Source: Bradyrhizobium sp. CCBAU 53351 (GTDB taxonomy: Bacteria > Pseudomonadota > Alphaproteobacteria > Rhizobiales > Xanthobacteraceae). Taken from it: a DNA stretch of 64,000 bases. Below, piece by piece: positions 59,369 to 64,000 of the stretch. The translations under genes were made by a program, and so were the position numbers. Within the stretch, counting starts at the first letter, position 1, and the number at the start of each line of letters is the position of its first letter. The notes beneath the pieces are model-generated. The model saw only the letters and a program-made list of their open reading frames with translations, did no database searches and was not told the origin of the DNA. The stretch spans positions 2,073,501 to 2,137,500 of the forward strand of contig NZ_CP030059.1 of assembly GCF_015291745.1 (NCBI RefSeq). Reading direction: 5' to 3'.

Positions 59369-61032
59369 GCACATTGACGGGGACGGCCGGCAAGTCTGAG
59401 ATCGATACGTCCGGTTTCAAGCCGGCACTATGGACATCTGGCGATTGGAACGCGTTTTTCGGCTTCGGCACCAACATCCTAGTCAACATGCTGGTGCTCA
59501 CGGGCCTGTTGCGCTTCGTCCTGAAGATGCCGGACAGTCTGGTGTTCGGCCGCATCCTGCCCGCGCTCGGGCTGATGATGTGCCTCTCGACGTTCTACTA
59601 CGCCTACCTTGCCTACCGTCTGGCGCAGAAGACCGGTCGCAACGATGTCTGCGCGCTGCCCTCGGGCGTCAGCGTGCCGCACATGTTCATCGTCACCTTC
59701 GTGATCATGCTGCCGATCACACTGAAGACGGGTGATCCGCTCAAGGGCTGGTCCGCCGGCCTGGTCTGGGTGTTCTTCCAGAGCTTCATTCTCATGATCG
59801 GCGGCTTCATTGCGCCGTTCATTCGCAAGATCACGCCGCGCGCGGCACTGCTCGGCACGCTCGCCGGCGTCTCCGTCACCTTCATCTCGATGCGGCCGGC
59901 GCTGGAAATGTACATGACGCCGCAGATTGGCCTGGTCTGCTTCGCCATCATCCTGGTGAGCTGGTTCGGCGGCGTGAAATATCCGCGGGGCATTCCCGCA
60001 GGCCTCGTCGCCATCGCGGTCGGCATGGTCATCGCCTGGGGCTCGAACCTGTTCGGGCTCGGTCTCGGAGGCTTGAGCATCAAGGGCGTTGGCGATGCCT
60101 TCGCGAACTTCGGCTTCTCGGTGCCGATCCCGGCAATCGGCCACGTCTTCTCCGGTTTCGAATTTCTCGGCATCATCCTCGTCACCGCCATTCCGTTCGG
60201 CATCTACGACCTCGTCGAGGCCATGGACAATGTCGAGAGCGCGGAAGCGGCCGGCGACGAATATCCGACCACGCGGGTGCTCACGGCCGACGGCGTCGTC
60301 AGCCTGATCGGCTGCCTGATGGGCAATCCCTTCATCAATGCCGTCTATATCGGCCATCCCGGCTGGAAGGCGATGGGCGGCCGCATCGGCTATTCGGCGG
60401 CAACCGGCATCATGGTAATCGTGCTGGCCTGGTTCGGCATCATCTCGGTGCTGCTGGCACTCGTGCCCGTGGTCGCGATCTCGCCGATCCTGCTCTACAT
60501 CGGCATGCTGATCGGCGCGCAGGCGTTCCAGACCACGCCGGTCAAGCACGCGCCCGCGATCGTGCTGGCGCTGACGCCGCATCTGGCCGCCTGGGCCAAG
60601 CTGCAGATCGACACGATGCTCGGTTCGACCATGAATGCGGCGGCAACCGTCGGCGGGATGGCCGCCGACAAGGCCGACGCGGTGAAGGCTGCCGCGATCG
60701 CAGCGCTGCCGCAGCAGGGCGTGTTCTACCACGGCCTCGAGGTGATGGGCGGCGGCTCCATCCTCGGTGGCCTCATCCTGGGTGCGATCGGCGTCTTCAT
60801 CATCGAGCGGGATTTCGAGAAAGCCTCGGCGTTTGCGCTGGTCGGTGCCGTGCTGACCTATTTCGGCTTCATGCATGGCGAGGCGGTCGGCATCGGCGGC
60901 GGCTTCGGCGTCACACCCGCGGTCGCGCTGGCCTATGCCGCGATGGCCGCTGGCCTGTTCGCGGCCAGCAGGCTCGGCGCCGGCGAACATTATGCCTCGC
61001 ATCCGGAGATGTCTGCCGCACCGGCGGAATAG
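59365..61032 (+). CDS. Xanthine/uracil-type (NCS2-like) permease
   Basis: A 555-residue integral membrane protein with about 12-14 helices. It resembles large NCS2/AzgA-like permeases, with [13 protein letters not shown] near residue 30, L-P-S-G-V-S-V-P near 96, and V-S-A-E-type [12 protein letters not shown] near 290. An alanine-rich cytoplasmic segment (~425-450) separates the last helices. It is translationally coupled to the cysteine hydrolase and probably imports its substrate, a purine, pyrimidine or ureide. The exact family assignment is moderate. Confidence 0.75.
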   Translation: MSTLTGTAGKSEIDTSGFKPALWTSGDWNAFFGFGTNILVNMLVLTGLLRFVLKMPDSLVFGRILPALGLMMCLSTFYYAYLAYRLAQKTGRNDVCALPSGVSVPHMFIVTFVIMLPITLKTGDPLKGWSAGLVWVFFQSFILMIGGFIAPFIRKITPRAALLGTLAGVSVTFISMRPALEMYMTPQIGLVCFAIILVSWFGGVKYPRGIPAGLVAIAVGMVIAWGSNLFGLGLGGLSIKGVGDAFANFGFSVPIPAIGHVFSGFEFLGIILVTAIPFGIYDLVEAMDNVESAEAAGDEYPTTRVLTADGVVSLIGCLMGNPFINAVYIGHPGWKAMGGRIGYSAATGIMVIVLAWFGIISVLLALVPVVAISPILLYIGMLIGAQAFQTTPVKHAPAIVLALTPHLAAWAKLQIDTMLGSTMNAAATVGGMAADKADAVKAAAIAALPQQGVFYHGLEVMGGGSILGGLILGAIGVFIIERDFEKASAFALVGAVLTYFGFMHGEAVGIGGGFGVTPAVALAYAAMAAGLFAASRLGAGEHYASHPEMSAAPAE

Positions 61033-61054
61033 CAGAACAGCGCGGCCTTCCGTG

Positions 61055-61080
61055 AAGCGGCCGGCCTGTGCCGGCCGCTT
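61055..61080. terminator. Strong GC-rich hairpin between convergent permease and soxA
   Basis: AAGCGGCCGGC, loop CTGT, then GCCGGCCGCTT form a perfect 11-bp stem followed by TCGCTT. It starts 22 nt after the permease stop and ends 5 nt before the soxA stop on the other strand, so it can act in both directions. Confidence 0.75.
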
Positions 61081-61085
61081 TCGCT

Positions 61086-61865
61086 TCAGGGCCGCACTGC
61101 CGGTGTCTCCATCGGCAGGCCATGCGCCCGCGACATCAGATAGAGCTCGAGCGCGACCAGCTCGGGCGAGCCGTACTCATAAGCCTGGGCGCGCACGCCG
61201 CTCATGCAGCTGCGCAAGCGCCTCTCCAGCGATCCCAGCGTTTGCCATTCCAGGCGGTAGAGCGGATAGCCGGTCGGCTGTCCCTGCGTGATCGGCGCGC
61301 CCGCGAGGCGCTTGTCGAAATTGTCGTCGTGGCAATTGGTGCAAGCGAGATTGAGCTGACCCTCGCGCCGCATGAAGAGCTCGCGGCCTTGCTCCACGAA
61401 GGGTTTGGCCTGCGGATCGTCCCCGGCCGTGATCGCGGCCCCGCGCGATTGATGGGCGACGAAGGCGGAGAGCGCGAGGAGGTCGCGGCTCTCGTAGGGC
61501 AGCGGCGTCGCCTGCTGATGATCGGCTCTGCAGAGATTGATGCGCTGGTCGAGCGTGACGGGGCGGCCGAGCGTCGTGTCGATCGCGGGGTAGCGCGCCG
61601 CGACGCCCTTCATGCTGCCGCGCGCATCGCCATGACAATCCGCGCAGGCCTTCTCCGCGCTGCCGGTCTTCTTCGCCCACAGCTGTTCGCCGTCGAGCAC
61701 GAACAGCATGGCCGGATTGGAGGTGTCGTCGTCCTGCATCGCCCGGGTGTCGGGTCCCATGAACGAATAGCCGGACCGGCGCGCATCGGGCGGAATTTCA
61801 CCGGCGAGCAGGGCAGGGGCCACAGCGAACAAGGTCGCCGCGGCTATCGCGCGCCAAACGCTCAT
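61086..61865 (-). CDS. soxA: Diheme cytochrome c SoxA
   Basis: A 259-residue thiosulfate-oxidation subunit. It has a signal peptide (cleavage after L-L-A near 20) and heme motifs C-A-D-C-H (~80) and C-T-N-C-H (~180). The region R-I-N-L-C-R-A and the conserved active-site cysteine in R-L-R-S-C-M-S-G-V-R-A carry the persulfide-type heme ligand. With SoxX it attaches thiosulfate to the SoxY cysteine in the periplasm. ATG 61865 overlaps the soxZ stop (ATGA), so the upstream frame to 62033 is rejected. Confidence 0.92.
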   Translation of the reverse strand: MSVWRAIAAATLFAVAPALLAGEIPPDARRSGYSFMGPDTRAMQDDDTSNPAMLFVLDGEQLWAKKTGSAEKACADCHGDARGSMKGVAARYPAIDTTLGRPVTLDQRINLCRADHQQATPLPYESRDLLALSAFVAHQSRGAAITAGDDPQAKPFVEQGRELFMRREGQLNLACTNCHDDNFDKRLAGAPITQGQPTGYPLYRLEWQTLGSLERRLRSCMSGVRAQAYEYGSPELVALELYLMSRAHGLPMETPAVRP

Positions 61866-62179
61866 TCGACCGTGATCGATGCCGACGCGGTGGACGAGTA
61901 GCCGTTGTCGCCGATCCATTCGAACTCGAACTTGCCGCTCTCCTTGGCGACGGTGAAGAACGACAGATAGGGATTGGCCGCGATCGCCGGAAACAGGTCG
62001 GCGCGGAAGATCTCGGCGCCGTTGTAACGGCAAATGAAGCTCGTGATGATGTCGCGCGGCACCAGCTTGCCGTCCACAGTGTGGCGGAAGCCTGTTTCCA
62101 TGATGTGCGAGGTCAGCGTACGGATCTCGATGACGTCGCCGCGTTTGGCCTTCGCGGGAACGTTGATGAGCGCGGCCAT
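61862..62179 (-). CDS. soxZ: Sulfur-carrier partner SoxZ
   Basis: A 105-residue immunoglobulin-fold protein with A-K-R-G-D-V-I-E-I-R-T-L-T-S-H-I-M-E-T-G-F-R and E-F-E-W-I-G-D-N-G, the SoxZ signature. It pairs with SoxY to form the sulfur carrier. No signal peptide, as usual, because it is exported together with SoxY. The start overlaps the soxY stop by one base; the stop overlaps soxA by four. Confidence 0.93.
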   Translation of the reverse strand: MAALINVPAKAKRGDVIEIRTLTSHIMETGFRHTVDGKLVPRDIITSFICRYNGAEIFRADLFPAIAANPYLSFFTVAKESGKFEFEWIGDNGYSSTASASITVE

Positions 62180-62646
62180 CAGTTCATCTCCTCGGTGCAG
62201 GCCGCCAGCGTCACGACCACGTCGGCGACAACCTGCCAGAACGTGTCGTCGGACATACGCGCGATCGCCACCACTTTCTGGGTGTCGGCAAGGCGGATGC
62301 GGGTCGAGACCTGGGCCCGGCCGGAGGAGAGGCCGAGATAGAAATTGCCGATGTTCGGCTGCGGGTTCTTCTCGTTGAAGACGTGAATGCTCTTGACGTA
62401 ATCGTCAGCCGTCATCGGGCTTGCGACGCTCACCGTCATCGGCACGGTGTTGCCGTTCTCGACCAGCGGAGGAATATCGAGCTTCACCCTGCCGGTGCTG
62501 ACGGATGCTTCGCCGACGATGTTGCGGATCGCACCATTGAGCATCGCGGGCGTTGCCCGAAGCGGACGCAGGGTGACGATCGGGAGCGTTCCGGCGGCGG
62601 TGATGCCTCCGGCGAGGCTCAAGAATTGTCGTCGCGTGGTTGGCAT
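62179..62646 (-). CDS. soxY: Sulfur-carrier protein SoxY with atypical C-terminus
   Basis: A 155-residue protein with a twin-arginine signal T-T-R-R-Q-F-L-S-L-A-G-G. The domain matches SoxY (E-N-G-N-T-V-P-M-T-V, H-V-F-N-E-K-N-P-Q-P, A-R-M-S-D-D-T-F-W). Classical SoxY ends in G-G-C-G-G, where the Cys carries the sulfur intermediate on a flexible arm. Here the end is V-T-L-A-A-C-T-E-E-M-N: the Cys is aligned but the glycines are replaced and a five-residue acidic tail follows. Function may be altered or specialised. It is the third gene of the sox set. Confidence 0.88.
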   Translation of the reverse strand: MPTTRRQFLSLAGGITAAGTLPIVTLRPLRATPAMLNGAIRNIVGEASVSTGRVKLDIPPLVENGNTVPMTVSVASPMTADDYVKSIHVFNEKNPQPNIGNFYLGLSSGRAQVSTRIRLADTQKVVAIARMSDDTFWQVVADVVVTLAACTEEMN

Positions 62647-62654
62647 GAACAGTC

Positions 62655-63068
62655 CTAGTCACGAAGCGTTGCAAGAAAGGCCACGATGTCCTCGATCTCG
62701 GCGGCCGACAATATCGCCTTGCCGGCAAAATTGCGTCCGACCCGCACGAGGCCGTCGTTGCGATAGTAGGACGGCATGATGGTCTCTGCGTTGAATCGCG
62801 AGGCATCGACCAGTCGAAGCCGCAACTGGCTCGCCGTCCATCGGTTCCCGGCCCCGGTGAGGTCAGGCGCGAGGTCGCCCTGGAACCGCGTTTCCGGGAA
62901 GGGGCCGGAATGGCAGAGGATGCAGGTCGTGCTGCGTGCGAGCACCAGGGTCCGTCCGCGCGCGGCATCGCCAGGCGAGCCGGTGAGCGAGGTTGGAATG
63001 CCATCGCCGACGATGTTGTAGGAGACGAGTTCGTCCGCGTGCACAACGCTGGCAAAGGTGAGGCCCAT
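62655..63068 (-). CDS. soxX: Monoheme cytochrome c SoxX, 5' end uncertain
   Basis: The coding frame includes a short hydrophobic export segment (A-F-L-I-M-G-L-T-F-A-S-V-V-H-A), the mature start D-E-L-V-S-Y-N, heme motif C-I-L-C-H near the middle and the Met ligand in E-T-I-M-P-S-Y-Y. The only ATG near the signal is 63068, which leaves almost no basic n-region. The frame is open further upstream (R-Q-S-Q-P-S-F-P-T-S-A-I-V) but has no ATG, GTG or TTG before it enters the repeat at 63132. A start at the TGG 63128-63126 position, after GGGAGAGG, would be ideal if it were ATG. Confidence 0.75.
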   Translation of the reverse strand: MGLTFASVVHADELVSYNIVGDGIPTSLTGSPGDAARGRTLVLARSTTCILCHSGPFPETRFQGDLAPDLTGAGNRWTASQLRLRLVDASRFNAETIMPSYYRNDGLVRVGRNFAGKAILSAAEIEDIVAFLATLRD

Positions 63069-63131
63069 TATGAGGAATGCGACAATCGCAGATGTCGGGA
63101 AGGATGGCTGCGACTGCCGCGAACTCCACTT

Positions 63132-63236
63132 ACCTCTCCCGCTTGCGGGAGAGGTCGAACCGAAGGCGAGGGTGAGGGTTCTCGCTTCTTGGAGATTCTC
63201 GCGAGTGGAGACACCCCCCGCAGGCGGGGGAGGGAG
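63132..63236. repeat. Palindromic repeat, family D, between soxF and soxX
   Basis: A perfect 11-bp hairpin ACCTCTCCCGC/GCGGGAGAGGT (63132-63155) opens the element. It continues through GGCGAGGGTGAGGGTTCTCG and ends in a second C/G-rich hairpin-like end (CCCCCCGCAGGCGGGGGAGG). It sits inside an operon, immediately before the soxX coding frame, unlike the other copies, which lie between convergent genes. Confidence 0.65.
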
Positions 63237-63276
63237 CGCACCGAGGTGTTCGCGGCAAGCTTGGTCCATCATCGCT

Positions 63277-64000
63277 CTAGCCAAAGGTGTCCGCCGTGAT
63301 GGTTTGAAACCAGCGCTCCGCCTCCGCGGCTTCGCGGGCCCGCAATTCGCGTGGCGCATCGACCGGACTGGTCGCGCCGCCTTCGACCTCGGCGAAGATG
63401 TCGCCTCTTGGCTGGTAATTGCCGGCAAGGGAGAAGCCGTAGCCGGGTGCGACGGTGTTGTAGCAGACGCCTGTGAGCCGCGGCGTTTCCGGCGCGCGGC
63501 CGGCGAGGAGACGGACGATGGCGGCGGCGCAGGCCTTGCCTTGCCCGCTTGCGGCCGACGCCGATTTGGGGATGCCGCCGCCGAGGCAGGCATCGCCGAT
63601 GACATGGATGTCTTTGACGAGTTTCGACTCGAAGCTCACGGGATCGATTGGGCACCAGCCGGTCGTATCTGCAGCGCCCGCGATCTCGGCGATGCGTCCC
63701 GCACGTTGCGGCGGGATGACGTTGGCGACGTCAGGGGTGTAATTGCCGAACTCGGTGACGATGGTCATGGTCCCAGGATCGACGGAGGTGACGCGGCCGC
63801 CTTGCGACAGGCCAACGCGCTCGATCATGTCGCCGTACAGCTCCTTCCACGCCCTCTCGAACAGCCGCTGCTGGGAGAAATTGTCCTTGGCGTCGAGGAT
63901 CAGGACTTTCGAGCGTGGCTTGTTCGTCTTCAGGTAATGCGCGATCAGGCTGGCGCGCTCGTAAGGCGCAGGCGGGCAGCGCGACGGATTGGCCGGGATT
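63277..64000 (-). CDS. soxF: Flavocytochrome c sulfide dehydrogenase flavoprotein (SoxF/FccB), partial
   Basis: The C-terminal ~240 residues of an FAD protein; the 5' end lies beyond the window. The strand K-V-L-I-L-D-A-K-D-N-F-S-Q-Q-R-L-F, A-N-V-I-P-P-Q-R-A-G, V-I-G-D-A-C-L-G-G-G-I-P-K-S-A and the C-terminal G-V-C-Y-N-T-V-A-P-G-Y-G-F-S-L match the sulfide dehydrogenase flavin subunit, including the catalytic-type cysteines. It oxidises sulfide in the periplasm together with a cytochrome subunit. It is the most upstream sox gene visible. Confidence 0.88.
   Translation of the reverse strand, partial: IPANPSRCPPAPYERASLIAHYLKTNKPRSKVLILDAKDNFSQQRLFERAWKELYGDMIERVGLSQGGRVTSVDPGTMTIVTEFGNYTPDVANVIPPQRAGRIAEIAGAADTTGWCPIDPVSFESKLVKDIHVIGDACLGGGIPKSASAASGQGKACAAAIVRLLAGRAPETPRLTGVCYNTVAPGYGFSLAGNYQPRGDIFAEVEGGATSPVDAPRELRAREAAEAERWFQTITADTFG

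Overview
The window looks like a chromosomal piece of a Bradyrhizobium-type alphaproteobacterium (Nitrobacteraceae). The reasons are high-GC coding, proteins of rhizobial type (ECF42/DGPF pair, Nia-type metal ATPase, Bug and TAXI binding proteins, PuuD, fused indolepyruvate oxidoreductase), FixK/FNR-type boxes, and several palindromic repeat families sitting mostly between convergent genes. The assignment rests on pattern recognition, not on a database search.

Layout. 1-4.3 kb: a DGPF/YCII protein converging on its ECF42 sigma factor, then hypothetical genes. 4.3-12.9 kb: an aromatic-acid cluster with homoprotocatechuate meta-cleavage enzymes (hpaE, hpaD, FAH-family), a Rieske protein and 4-hydroxyphenylpyruvate dioxygenase, Lrp and MarR regulators, and an operon of VOC protein, FAD aromatic hydroxylase and DUF2783 protein. 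13.1-18 kb: a metal/redox block (EF-hand protein, Nia-type P1B-5 ATPase with C-terminal hemerythrin domain, periplasmic protein, ferric-reductase-like flavoprotein broken by a stop). 18-29.3 kb: CoA-transferase, caspase-like protein, DUF72 protein, two M20 peptidases, an enolase-superfamily dehydratase, a broken outer-membrane barrel, an MFS exporter and a TAXI protein. 29.3-33.4 kb: small ORFs, repeats, an IS5 remnant, a haloperoxidase-like hydrolase and a hypothetical gene pair. 33.4-46 kb: Bug protein, Nudix, lytic transglycosylase, L,D-transpeptidase, VOC protein, PuuD urate oxidase, PQQ-type propeller, SDR, and the quinol oxidase operon cyoABCD. 46-64 kb: a small-RNA candidate, nuclease, GMC oxidoreductase pair, HtrA protease, FAD dehydrogenase, 1158-residue indolepyruvate oxidoreductase, hotdog protein, M15-GH75-like fusion, a cysteine hydrolase/permease operon, and the start of a thiosulfate-oxidation operon (soxF-X-Y-Z-A) cut by the window edge.

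The most distinctive pattern is three perfect TTGA-N6-TCAA boxes (10473, 13080, 16571), each about 65 nt before a start codon. They suggest that the VOC/FAD hydroxylase operon, the EF-hand/Nia operon and the ferric-reductase gene form a local low-oxygen (FixK/FNR) regulon. A second pattern is a set of point lesions: an ATA codon where the Rieske start should be, an in-frame TGA in the ferric reductase and an in-frame TAG in the outer-membrane protein. All three fit C:G to T:A transitions. A third is a minus-strand small-RNA candidate downstream of cyoD that resembles the alphaproteobacterial MmgR/alpha-r8 family.
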